Shown here one piece after another: positions 11,304 to 21,923 of a stretch of 64,000 nt of DNA. Position numbers and translations under genes: made by a program. The stretch's first letter is position 1; each line of letters opens with the position of its first letter. Under the pieces are notes generated by a model. That model made no database searches. It saw only the letters and a list, made by a program, of their open reading frames with translations, and was not told the origin of the DNA. Source of the stretch: Neofusicoccum parvum (Eukaryota > Ascomycota > Dothideomycetes > Botryosphaeriales > Botryosphaeriaceae); assembly GCA_020912385.1 (NCBI GenBank), contig CP087213.1, positions 868,001 through 932,000 of the forward strand, in the 5' to 3' direction.

Positions 11304-11945
11304 GCATCTCAGAGTCTGGAAGTAAGGGTTTGGACTGCTTGCGATGACAACGAGGAGGGCATGAAGGCACTGCAGTCAATGGAGAACGCCTTTTATTATG
11401 AAGAGGTATGAGAGTATGAGAACCCCGGCTGAACATGGAATGAGGAGTGGTGGCAAGACCTTCGCTGCCGGGAATCGTAGGGGTGCAAAGGAGCATGGCC
11501 GCAAGAAGCAGCCGCATAGGAAATTGCAACGTGAAATGGAAATGCCGAGGCCGCTTTCGTTCGTTCGTTCGTTCGTTCGTTCATAAAAGAAAAATGTTAC
11601 AAAAGTGAAAAAAGTCCCCTTCGTTCAAATCCCTCGTAGAGGATTAAAAACCGCCGTTACTCGAGCTCATGCAAGTGCGTATCTTCCATCCAGACCCGAG
11701 CGGAAACCTTTTCAAAGCTTTTTGTTGTGTAGAAGCAACATCCCACCAGAATCCCTTTTTATATCCCGCAAGAAACAGTGATCCACGGGGAGAAGAAAAA
11801 GAATCCCGACCGATGCAGAGCAAAGTTTTCGTCCATTTCTGCCCCCCTCCGCTCCCTGGACCATTAAGCCGTCGCCGCAATTTTGTCACCTCCCGCACGC
11901 CCGCCCTATCATACCGCAACGTCAAGAAGAATTGTGGCAGGCGGC
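11304..11945. other. Convergent 3' regions of the amidase and bfr1 genes
   Basis: This gene-free stretch joins the 3' ends of two genes that run toward each other. It contains a TTCG microsatellite. A GTTCAAATCC match near 11619 resembles a tRNA B box but no tRNA can be folded around it. Confidence 0.5.
11556..11583. repeat. (TTCG)n microsatellite
   Basis: Six to seven perfect tandem copies of TTCG lie in the convergent intergenic region. Confidence 0.9.
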
Positions 11946-13603
11946 CTAAGCAGTAGCGGTCTGATCCTGGTCCTCGATGCTGGCCTTCTCCAGGTCCTTG
12001 GCAGCATCAGCAACCGCGTCCTTCTCCTGGGCCAGCTCGGCCTCGGCGTCGGCGCTGCCGTTGACCTGCTGGTTCTTCACGGCCGGCTTCTTAGCAGTGT
12101 CCTTGGCACCAGCGTCGGCACCGTCGGTCTCGGTAGCGTCGAGCTTCTCGAGCTCCTTCTTGGCCTTCTCGATGTTCTGTGAATAGATGGTAAGCATGCG
12201 ACTATTCGTCCAAGGCCGAGAGCTCCGGGAAACTTACCTCCTTGGTCTTGCGGTCCTGGTCCTTCTTCCAGAAGTCGAGCTTCTCCTTCAGCTTCTCGAC
12301 GACAGAGGGGACATCGGCCTGGCTGGCAGGTGCCTCGACGTTGAGCTTTGCGAGCTGCTCAATGAGACCGATCGACAAGTTGAAGCCAGAAGCGGCGGGA
12401 GCGGCATCCTTGCTCTTCTTGTTCTTCTTGCCCTTCTTGCCACCAGTGCCGGCGAAGTAATCCTCCTCGTCCTTCTTCACGACCTTGAAGCCCTTGAGAG
12501 CAGAGTCGTCGACGGTCCTGGAGGCCGTGGCAGCGAACTTGCTGGTGTCGACGGTCTCCTTAGCGGGCAGCGCCGAGGGGTCGAAGTAGCGGATGAGACC
12601 CTCGGCGGTGAGGATCTCGTCGGTGTACGCCGGGGCACTGGCCTCCTCCAGCTTCGCATCAGCGACCTCACGGCGCTTCTTCTGCTCGTAGGCCTTGCGC
12701 TCCGCGTCCTGCCTTTCGCGCCTAGCCTTGTATGCCTCCTGCTCGTAGTTGCGGAAAGCGCGCTTCTGGTCGTAGAAGCTGTCTTTGTACTCCTTGAGAG
12801 CAGTCCACTTGGCCTGCTGCTCGGCGTGGGCCTTGGTCCTCTCGTCTCTCAGGGAGTTGAGGCTCTTGTAGGCCTCGTCCTGCTCGGCCTTGATGGCGTC
12901 AAGCTCGGTCTGGATCGTGGAGTACCGCTCGCTGAGCGCCTTGGACTCGGGGTCGTCAAGGGACTTGCGCAGCTCGGCGATCTTGGCCTTGAGGTCGGCA
13001 ATGCCCTTCTCGGCCTGGTCGAAGCCGGCGAAGTTCTTCTTCTGCTTGGTCAAGTTGCTGATGTCGGCCAGGGCCTTCTTCTCCTCGACGATCTTCATGC
13101 TGCCGGAGTCGACTTGCTTCTGGAGGCGGGCGATTTCGCGGTCGACCTCGTCAACATTCTTGAAGTTCACGCGGCTTCTGGCAGTCTTGTTTTCCTGGAT
13201 GCGTGCCTTCAGCTGCTCGTCCAGCTTCTTGATCTGTTCGAATACGGTGTTGCGGGAGCCCTTGCTCGCCTGCTGCTTCTTGCGGATTTCACCAAGCTCG
13301 GCGCGCAGCTCCTGCTGCTTCTTTCCGGTGGGCGAGTCCTTGTTGTTGGGCGTCGCGAGGTCGATCTTGGCCTTCAGCGCTTTCTACACGGCGGTGGTTG
13401 TCAGCAATGTCGCAAAGCACACACAGACTCGGCCCGCCGAGTCCAGATTCATGCAGGCAAGCGCGGAGACATACCAGCTTCTCCTGAGCAGCCGAGTGTT
13501 CCTTTTCCTTCTCTGCGAGGCCCTTCTTGTAGGAATCCTCGTCGGGCTTCTCGGGCTTCACGAACTGCTTCTTCGCAGCGACGGGTGCGGCGGTGTCTGC
13601 CAT
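11946..13603 (-). CDS. bfr1: Nuclear segregation protein Bfr1 (coiled-coil, polysome/ER-associated)
   Basis: Bfr1 family proteins associate with polysomes and mRNPs at the ER and affect secretion and chromosome segregation. Minus-strand exons are 13603-13475, 13383-12238 and 12176-11946, giving 501 aa. The start context MADTAAPVAAKKQFVKPEKPDED is typical of fungal Bfr1. Long Lys/Glu/Arg-rich helices fill residues about 20-290, predicting coiled coil. They are followed by AYTDEILTAEGLIRYFDPSA, the lysine-rich KKGKKNKKSK and a second helix ending KLDFWKKDQDRKTKE. The C-terminal exon is acidic. Introns of 91 and 61 bp have GTATGT and GTAAGT donors. The second intron has no CTRAC branch site; its nearest candidate is CTTAC. 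Confidence 0.9.
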
Positions 13604-15708
13604 TGCGACGATTTAACGAGGCGTAGGTGCGAGTAGTGTGGACCGAGAGAGGCAGACGGGCGGGCGCGACCAGGGGCGTGGCGGCAATGGGTTTCGAGCG
13701 GCCTCCGCGAAGTAGGTTTGGTGTGCGAGGAGGAAGGGTGGAGTGGGATAGTTGAGGAGCGCAGTCTGGCCAGAAGTCAAGTCACGGCAACTTTTCGCCT
13801 GTGGCTCAACCAACCCCGGCACGCCAGGGTCCGCTTCGAGGGCCCAGGACGCCCTCTGGCCCTGGCGGCTGCACTGCCTTGACCTCCATTCTGATTTCGC
13901 CCACGCGCTCTCGTTCTTGCTCGTGCTGGATGTGATAGGCCCGGTGATGGGAAATGCACGCACAAGCTTCAGGGCCTTGCGACGCGCTGCCCGGCGGGGC
14001 CTAGGACCACGGGAAACGCGTGTAGAACCCGGCCTTCTCGCGCACACATGCCTTCAAAACCATTGTCTTTGTTTACCGAAACACCTCGCGAAACATTTCC
14101 ATGAGTTTGATACTGGAACACTTCTATTTACGCATTAGTTGGCTAGTCGCGCTGCGCTGCGGGCCGACACTGGCAGCCCTCTCTGTCCGCGGATAGCGCA
14201 ACCAGGCCCCGAATGCCTGCCACTGCGAAGACCGCGTCCTGCATCTCCGTTACCCCTTCACGTCTCGTTCTGTGTCTGTGACCTTGCTCTAGTTTGTCCA
14301 TTCTCCTCGCGAGCCATCAATTGCCCTTGGTATGCCGTCGCGAGAACAGTTCTATGCTGCCTGTATCTTCACCGACGGCTCGCAGCACAGTACCACGTCC
14401 GCCCTCCACCCTTTAGTGCACGTTCAGCTCCTGTGGCCGTTTGATCTTATTGTAACAACACGCCGTGCTCTGCGAAACTCTATGCCCATGAAGACAGGTA
14501 CGTGTAGCACTGTTGTTCGAATCGACCTCGTGGGCTAGCTTATACAAAGCATAGCCAGGCCAGGACGGCAGCGAGCAAGTCCTTCAGAAGGGAGAGCAAT
14601 GTTCAGGACTGACGTACATAGAACATTTACGAGAGGGTGTGCCTACAGCTCGGGCAAACACTACGCGCTTCTGTGGAGACTACATTGAGCGCGACAGCCA
14701 GACCGGCATGCAGGCCATGAATACCATTGGGACTAGTAGAGTGGATGTCTGATCAGTGCATCGGAAGAGCCAATGCCAACGCGGTATACTCTCAATTCTG
14801 GCGCCAAGAGGGCTTCCAAACATGGCGGCCTCGAGCACCAAGAGCACTGCTCCAGCCTGCTGGCAGACTTGCGCTGGTCGTGCTAAGCTGAGCTCACAAT
14901 TGAGGTAGGCAGTCTTTGGCGAGGAAAACCGGCGGCCGCTGCCAGTGAGCATCCTAATCGTTTTTCCTCAGACCCTCCAAGGCTCTGACCACGGAACTGG
15001 AGCATCAGCAAGGCGCAGAGCTGCGACGAACTATCAGTGAGTCCGCAGTACCGCACCACCCTGTGACCCAGAGATGCCGCTAAGGCGTAGAGCTACGGGG
15101 GCTTTTGCCCGGGACAGCGTAGCACGTGTAAATGCGGCTACTGCCTTTGGGAGGTAGGCCAGCATGTGGCTACGCGGGGCGGGTGACGGTGCTCCTTCCC
15201 TGTGAGGAGTTTCAAGGTGGGCGGTACAAAAAGACGTCAAACCCAACTCTTCCTTCCCCTCCTCTTCTTCATCACCACCACGCTGACTCAAGCGATGCAC
15301 CTCGCTCGTGTCCTTGCCTTGGGTCTTTCTCTTCTTGTCCTCCTCACCACACTTTAAGCTAGCGCTGGGCAACCTTCGCCGTGTCAACTCAGTGGCAGTA
15401 TCTCGCTTGGCTCCTCACCTTGCTCAACCTACAACCGGGCTTCTGCTCCTCGAAAACGAGCTTGCCTTCACCTCACTCAACCGTTGCCTCATCCAGTTCA
15501 CGTTCCTGCCGAGCTTTGCAACTCTCATGTAAGTTATGCAACACCAATGTCACCGTGTCTCATGTAGCTTGCCTCCCCCAGCATGCCCGCCGGTGACTCG
15601 AGCTTACTCCTTTCACACCTTTGTTGCCTCTTCTTCTTGAATCCTGTTTGCACACGACTCACTGCGTTTCACAGATCTTCTCATCCATGAGCTCTTGCTT
15701 GCGGAATC
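13604..15708. other. 2.1-kb divergent intergenic region, no gene recognised
   Basis: It separates bfr1 (-) from the 313-aa gene (+). Small open frames on both strands have no homology that I recognise. The last 450 bp are C/T-rich and probably form the promoter and leader of the gene at 15709. A GTTCGAATC match near 14517 lacks the rest of a tRNA. Confidence 0.45.
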
Positions 15709-16704
15709 ATGTCTTCAGAATCTCACCACCAGCCAACCTTCATGGCTCAGCCACTTAACAACAACAACCTCATCACCACCCCGGCTCGGAGTTCAAGCAA
15801 TGGTCGTTTACGTGTCCACTTCAGCACCAATGACACCAACCTCTCAAGCCCATCTTCGAACAGCACCGTCGATCCCAGCAACCCTGATTCTGGCATGCAC
15901 CAGTCGCCCTTCGCTGCGTTCAACCAGGGAACACTCCCGAACCGCAGCCGTCGCCACACACGCCAGGATGAGACAAACCCGCGTACTCCCCCTCCTAGCC
16001 AGCGTCGTATGGGCGTTGATTTCCCCAGTGTCGACTTAGCCGCCGTTAATATCGGTCTAATTGGATCCCCGACAATCGCTCCCGTAAACACGCCCAATCC
16101 AAGCAATACTCCTTCAGTCTATACTCCATCAGACCAGACCCTACCAGTACCGGCTATTAGTGAAACACTTGAACATCTTCCTGTCTTCTCCTCGTTGCCA
16201 CCCGATGGACTGTAAGTTTTTAGGCACTTATCCCTGTATAATTATAAACTAATAAGCCTAAACAGGTCCGAGACTACCACGCTTGCTAATATTACCGAAC
16301 CTCTTGAGGACGATGATCGCATGGAGTTGAGCAGCAGCCCGCCCGCTGTTGATAGGACGAGCACTCCCCTACCACACAGCGGTGTCCGTGAACACTCCGA
16401 CTGGCAGGAAGATATCGAAGGAGATCTTGACCGCGCACTGGCCCGCTTGGCCAACCTGGCTCGTGACGAGCATGAGCAGGACCCTAACATGTCGGCTGAG
16501 CAGCACTACGGAAGTCGGCTAGATGCCGCCATCCGGCGACAGAGTATGCACTACACGGTCCTTCGCCAGGCTTGGTCTGACCGTTCGACTGCGTTGATCC
16601 AGCGCAACGAGCTACGAAATGTGCTCAAGGAAGTCATCCAGAAGAAGCCAGACGCGGAACAAAAGGCAGCGGAGGTACTCAACAAGCTTGAAAACGAGGA
16701 GTGA
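15709..16704 (+). CDS. Unrecognised 313-aa protein, Ser/Pro/Asn-rich with C-terminal helix
   Basis: I do not recognise the family. Exons are 15709-16211 and 16266-16704; the intron has a GTAAGT donor and a CTAAT branch site. Residues 1-170 are low-complexity (Asn runs, many S/T-P sites, an RSRRHTRQDE basic patch), so probably disordered. Residues 215-313 look helical and charged: DWQEDIEGDLDRALARLANL, then DAAIRRQSMHYTVLRQAWSD and a Glu/Lys-rich end. There is no signal peptide or membrane segment. A relic of residues about 95-140 occurs far downstream at 56190-56336, so this gene was duplicated at least once. Its splicing and open frame support a genuine gene. Confidence 0.75.
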
Positions 16705-16950
16705 TTTCTGGACGTGGGGAATTTCTTGCTGAAAACAAGAAAAGTAGCTCATATGGTGCAGAACGAAGCCATAATGCCTGAACTGGGGAAAATGTGTACT
16801 TCTACTGCGATCGTGAAAAGAAGACATGGTTCCAACCAAGCCTTATGCTCTGACTTGACTGTTTTTCTCACCGAATAATAATAATAACCCTGGAAATTGC
16901 CGCATATGATCTGGATAAAGTCGTCAAGCTCTCGCGAGACGCACGCCAGC

Positions 16951-17037
16951 GGGTAGGGGTTGAAGCATTCATCCGACCGAGAAGGTCCAGTGAACGAGGC
17001 GCCATAGCCATCCGGACGGATGCTCCAACTCCCTACC
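16951..17037. repeat. Inverted-repeat pair 1 (hairpin-forming) upstream of mad1
   Basis: Arm a (16951-16979, containing GTTGAAGCATTCATCCGACC) and arm b (17008-17037) are near-perfect reverse complements with one indel and about four mismatches. They could form a hairpin with a loop near 30 nt. The same arm sequence recurs in pair 2. Confidence 0.7.
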
Positions 17038-17108
17038 GTCTTGCAGCGATGATGAAGATGGCGCAAATATGGTGGGTGCAGCATTTTGTCGGCACTACCA
17101 ATTTGGCC

Positions 17109-17191
17109 GTGAGGAGTTGGAGCATTCATTCGGATGGCTGTGATATAATCCCTCATACACTTTTGCATCCGGACGAATGCTTCAACTCTCC
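17109..17191. repeat. Inverted-repeat pair 2 (hairpin-forming) upstream of mad1
   Basis: Arm c (17109-17137, containing GTTGGAGCATTCATTCGGAT) and arm d (17166-17191) are reverse complements. They share the arm sequence of pair 1, so four copies stand in alternating orientation in 240 bp. A small decayed inverted-repeat element or a regulatory palindrome are both possible. Confidence 0.7.
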
Positions 17192-17476
17192 ATGCAGTGG
17201 TGTCGTAGGCGGCACGTGAAGCCGCGTGGAGCTCGGACCAGCAGCGAGCGGCCGGGGGCGTCTCTTCACGCCGCATCGCCCGCCAGCCCGTCGCCGCATT
17301 GTTTGCGACGCCGACCTGGACGAGAGGCCTCTCCCGCCTCTGCAGCTCCGCGCCCGCCGTCCGACGACAGCGCCGCTCTCGCTCGGCCCAATTGCCCCCC
17401 GCAGCTGCTCCTCCGCCCACCACACGCACGCCGAAGCCGACACCGCGCCTTGTTTACAAACTTTCCCGCCGTCGCC

Positions 17477-19698
17477 ATGGCACGCAATACCAACCAACCC
17501 TCCTTCAACTTCTTCACCGGCGAGACCGGCGATCCGGGCCCAGCGCCCGCGCAATCCTTCCGCGAGACGCTGCGCCAGTCGGTCGTCAAGCCAGGTGGGT
17601 GGCCGTTCCCGCGCCCGGCGGTGCGAGCCTTCGCTGACAGCCCGGCAGACCATGGCAACGAGGACCTGCGCGCGCAGATCAACACCCTGCAGTATGAGCT
17701 GGAGTCGCTCAAGCAGGAGCGCGAGATGAGCACGCTCAACCACCAGGCCGAGCTGCGCGACGCACAGAACAAGGCCGAGGCCGAGTACAAACGCGCGCAG
17801 GTGCGTGAGCCCGCGTTCCTGGGGGGGATTCCTGGGTTCCGCTGACAAGCACGCAGGCAGCCGAGTCGGCCAGCAAAGCCGCCGCCACGAAGCACGACGC
17901 GCTGCAGCGCGAGGTGAACGAGGCGCAATCGCGCGCCGCCAACGAGAAGCTAGACCTGGAGCGCAAGGTGCGCACGCTGCAGGAGCGGAACACGTCGCTG
18001 CAGGAGGACGCCGACGAGGCGCAGGCCGAGCTGGCGTCGCTGGAGCGCCAGAGCGGGCACCGGTACAACGAGCTGGAGACGCGGTACAACACGCTGCAGC
18101 AGTCGTTCGACGAGCTGCGCGCCGAGCTGGACACCCAGGTCAACGCCCTGCAGGCGGCGCAGCAGAAGCTGTCGAGGCGCGAGGCCGAGGTCGGCGAGAT
18201 GGAGAGCGAGATCATCCGCCTCAAGGCGTCGTCGGGCGACCAGGACACGCTGGCCGTGATCAAGCGAGAGCTCTCGGAGCAGGTCGCCCACATCCGGAAG
18301 CTCGAGGGCATCAACAGGGAGCAGGCCGCAGGGCTGGAGCACTTCCGCAAGGTGCAGAAGAGCGTGGAGATGGTCGAGGAGGAGAAGCTGGCGCTCGAGA
18401 ACAGGCTGCGCATGATGGAGGATCTGCGCCGTGAGCTGAGCGAGGAGCAGCTCAAGAGGCAGCTCTTGGAGGACGAGAAGAGGGCCTGGACCACCTACCT
18501 GGAAAATCAAGAGCAAGAGGGAAGCGAGCTGCAGTTCGAGACGCCCGAGGACCTGGCAAGAGCATTCGTTAGAGAAAGACTGGAGGCTCTGTCGCTGGTC
18601 GACCGTCTCGGCGCCATACAGCCGGAGGTGCTGGCGAAGGAGGCAGCCATCAAGACATTGGAGGACGAGAAAGCTAAGATTCTCGAGGAGTTGGAGAAGC
18701 TGAAGAGCACTGCCGGCGCTTCGGACAACAAGTCGCGCCTGCGGCTAGAACGGCAACGGACTCTAGCTGTGAAGGAGGTGGAATATCTTCGAGCACAGCT
18801 CAAGGCTTTCGATGCTGAGGAAAGCGAGTTCCAACCGGAGACTTTCGACGCGCAGAAATCTCAGCGCGTCCAGGAGCTGGAGGAATTGGTCGACGGCTAC
18901 CGCAACGAGATCCAATCCCTGCACACAGAAATGTCCGCTCTCGAGGAGGCGAACACGAAGCAAATCACCATCGTTGGCAGCAAGAGGCCTCGCGACGAAG
19001 ACGACGACGAGCGCATAGGAGAGCTGCGACGCAAGAACCGCCAACTGCAAGACGAGATCAGCAAGCTCCAGACAGAAAAGAAGGTCCTGGAGAGCGAGCA
19101 CCACGCACAAAAGAAGCAGCTCAGATCACTCAAGGAGAGCTCGCGCACCCGCATCCTCGAGCTGCGCTCCAACCCCACCGCCGACGCCGAAGCCCTCAAG
19201 CTCAGCACGGTGCGCACGCTGCGCGAAGAAAACAAAGCCCTCCTCGCGCAGCTGGAAGGCAAGCTCTCCAGCTCGACCGCCGTCGTCCCGCACGCCAGCC
19301 TCGAGTCGGCGCGCGCCGAGATCGACGAGCTGCACCGGGCCATCGCGGACAAGGAGAAGCGCACGATGCGGCTCAAGCAGATCTGGTCGGCCAAGGCGCT
19401 CGAGTTCCGCGAGGCGGTGGCCAGCCTGCTGGGGTGGAAGCTGGACATCATGCCCAACGGCCGGGTGAAGGTCACGTCGCTGTTCTACCCCGGCAGCGAG
19501 GAGGACGGCGAGAACAGCATCGTCTTCGACGGCGAGCGCGGCACCATGAAGGTCAGCGGCGGCGAGAAGAGCGTCTTCGCCAGCGAGATCAAGGGCCAGA
19601 TCGAGTTCTGGGTCGAGCAGCGCAAGGAGATCCCGTGCTTCTTGGCGCAGCTGACGCTGGATTTTTGGGAGAGCACGACCAGGGCTGTTGGGGCGTGA
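17477..19698 (+). CDS. mad1: Spindle assembly checkpoint protein Mad1
   Basis: Mad1 is a long coiled-coil protein that recruits and converts Mad2 at unattached kinetochores and docks at nuclear pores. Exons are 17477-17594, 17649-17800 and 17857-19698, giving 703 aa. Residues about 50-560 are almost continuous coiled coil with heptads. The C-terminal RWD-like domain is diagnostic: REAVASLLGWKLDIMPNGRV, then SIVFDGERGTMKVSGGEKS, FWVEQRKEIPCFLAQLTLDF. The first intron (54 nt, GTGGGT donor, GCTGAC branch site) is a multiple of three with no stop, so retention would insert 18 residues. I treat it as spliced because removal gives the expected VVKPDHGNEDLRAQINTLQ. A KRPRDEDDDE patch near residue 415 could be a nuclear signal. 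Confidence 0.93.
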
Positions 19699-20073
19699 GA
19701 GAACCGCGGGCGTGTAAGAAAGGGAGATGAGCTTGTTTGCGGTCGGTCATGGCGGGGTGTTTTGGGCGTTCTTAGGGGATCTCTGGGCTTAACGCATTGG
19801 GTGGGGGATTTGGGTTGGTGAGGGAAAAGCAAGATATCACGGCTTTTGGCCGGAGAGTAATGAGATTCAGAGGTTAACGTTGGGCGGATTCTAGCTGAGC
19901 ATGTAACAGAGATTAACACGCTCTCATACCCACGATCGGGCTGGTGAATGTTGGTGATAACTCGAGAATCAGATTGCCTCTGACAATTTGCAAACGGAAC
20001 GAACTATAAAACATGTATAATGCAATCGTGCCAAATATTCTGCTTGTCTTCGTATTTCATAACTTCATGATCG
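19699..20073. other. Convergent 3' regions of mad1 and the glycine-rich gene
   Basis: These 375 bp hold the 3' untranslated regions of two convergent genes. Nothing else is seen. Confidence 0.5.
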
Positions 20074-20304
20074 CTAACACCTCCGTCTTCCCATACCAAA
20101 CCCGCCTCCACCGCCCCTGTGCGTTGGCCTCCTCCCATATCCCATGCCTCCTCCGCCGCCATAACCTCGCGGTCCGCATCTTCCTCCTCCACCTCCATAT
20201 CCTCCGTATCCCATCGGCGCTCGTCGGCCGCAGCCCGGCTGTGACATGTAGACTGGTTGCGTGTGGTAGACGCCGCGACGGTGCCGGCTTGGTCCGCAGC
20301 CCAT
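20074..20304 (-). CDS. Small glycine-rich protein with MGCGPS N-terminus (76 aa)
   Basis: The function is unknown. The protein starts MGCGPSRHRR, which fits an N-myristoylation motif (Gly2, Ser6) with a neighbouring Cys3 that could be palmitoylated. The rest is Gly/Arg/Tyr repeats (GYGGYGGGGGRCGPRGYGGG) ending GMGRRRC. This suggests a membrane-tethered, flexible, basic peptide. I chose the ATG at 20304 rather than the one 51 codons upstream, because only the downstream start gives the lipidation motif and the upstream part looks like leader sequence. A TATATA lies about 266 bp upstream. The protein is short and low-complexity, so the call depends on the promoter and the motif. Confidence 0.6.
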   Translation of the reverse strand: MGCGPSRHRRGVYHTQPVYMSQPGCGRRAPMGYGGYGGGGGRCGPRGYGGGGGMGYGRRPTHRGGGGGFGMGRRRC

Positions 20305-20569
20305 TGTCGGTGTGGTGGTGGTGTGTTGGGAGGGGTTTTCTTGGTGTTGAGGTGAGATGACGATGTTTGTGAAATGTGGATGGATGTCGCTGTGTCGTTT
20401 TGACAATTGGTTTATTGACGTCGCTGTTCCGCTGAAGTGGTGGCAGTGTTCTCTCAACCGCGTATGATATCGCGGTCGTCGTCGGCGGCGGCGGATTGAA
20501 TTCTTCTTGATGCAGAGGCGATTTCTTCTGCGCTGCTGGTATCTAGTAGTAGTCCTGCTTACTCTCTCT

Positions 20570-20575
20570 TATATA
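20570..20575 (-). promoter_or_regulatory. TATA-like box upstream of the glycine-rich gene
   Basis: TATATA sits about 266 bp upstream of the ATG at 20304, next to a CT-rich tract. Its distance implies a long 5' leader. It is a candidate core promoter only. Confidence 0.4.
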
Positions 20576-21923
20576 CACACGCCCTTTCCCCGCCACAGCG
20601 TCAGCAACCACCATCTCCCCCTGCCAGCAGCCCGCCGCGTACCACAGTTCCCTCGTTCTAGAAAGCCGCGCAATCCCTCCACCTCCGCCTTGGCTTCCCT
20701 CAGCCCAGCGACACTGTACCAAACTTCTTCGCTCCCCCCGCTACGACGGCGCCTCTGGGGTCGTCGCGCCACCGTCGGGTATCGGCAGCTCGGCGCACGT
20801 GGGTGACGTACAACGCGCGCGCACGCATATGGCAATTTCTCTGCCGGACCTAACCTTAACACACGCCAAGGCTGCGAGGGCCGCCAGCCGCCACAGTCGA
20901 CAGGCGCCAAGCGTTGAGGCTTTCAGTAAGGCATTGCGAGGGGCAAAGCTTGGGCACTGGCCGCCGACGTTTCCGCAACGGGGGCGGCGGGACTGCCGCG
21001 CGGGAGCTTGTGGTTGGAAGAGCTTGGCTGGCCTGAGGGCTGACGTCACCGCGGGAGCCGAGTAGCCGGTGGGAACGGCGTGACGGGCAGCGAAGCTGCA
21101 AGGGCGGACGGTCCGCTGGAGACAGGAGGGAAAGGAGACACCCGGACGGAGACGCCGGTGGGATGGGAGGCGTTCGGGTGGCTGAGCGTTTGACGCGTGC
21201 ACATTTCGATGCCGTGACCCGAGACAGCGTGCACATGAGACTGTGGACGAACGGATCTCTTTCACGAGATCACCGTCTATCCACCGCATGCGAAGAATGG
21301 AGAGCTCTTGCATGTTGCCGCCTGGAACAAGACATCACCGACTCGCACAGACCGTGTCCAAGAGCAAACCTAGCACGGAGACCGACTTCGATAACATAGC
21401 ACATTTAGATCACAAGCGAAGCAACGAGGCGTACACAAAAAGAAATCTTCCTTCTCTCGTAAGTAAAGGAAAATTAATAGCAGCAGAGTACAGGAGGGGT
21501 CGAGGAGCAGTAACCGCCGGTTAAGCCAGCACGCAGAAAAACACAACCCAGAGCCCCATCAGCCTTCCAGCGACGGATGAACGAATTTTGTGAGACTTGG
21601 GAAAATGGAAAATGAGGACTAAACTAAAAAGAAGTACGCATTTGCCCACCCTCTCGCGACAGGGGAAAAAGGGAAAAAACAATAGCCATGGTGGTCAGCT
21701 GAACTCCAGTTCCCTATGCAGCAGTGGTTTGATTCGTCTAGTCCTTCCCTTGAGTCGTTCGTTCGTTCTTTCATCCCGCCCGTTCACCGTCATCCTACTC
21801 ACACACGTACGCAAGCCATGAATCATCTTTGAGGATAGAAGGAAAAGGAGAAAGGAGAGGTGCCGGGAATAAGGGCCGAGGTCGAGACAGCAATGATCAT
21901 TTCTTTCTTGTTCGTTTCTGCGT
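20576..21923. other. Intergenic region, no gene seen
   Basis: This is the upstream region of the glycine-rich gene followed by the 3' flank of the ankyrin/DIL gene. It includes a short TTCG-rich stretch near 21754-21770. No coding or RNA feature is recognised. Confidence 0.5.

Noticed and set aside
11600..11640. GTTCAAATCC resembling a tRNA B box
   Set aside because: No A box or acceptor stem can be placed at the right distance.
12187..13626. A 479-codon open frame antisense to bfr1
   Set aside because: Leu/Val-rich translation of the complementary strand of a Lys/Glu coiled-coil gene; a usual shadow.
14505..14540. GTTCGAATC resembling a tRNA T-arm
   Set aside because: The 75 bases upstream show no D-arm or anticodon arm.
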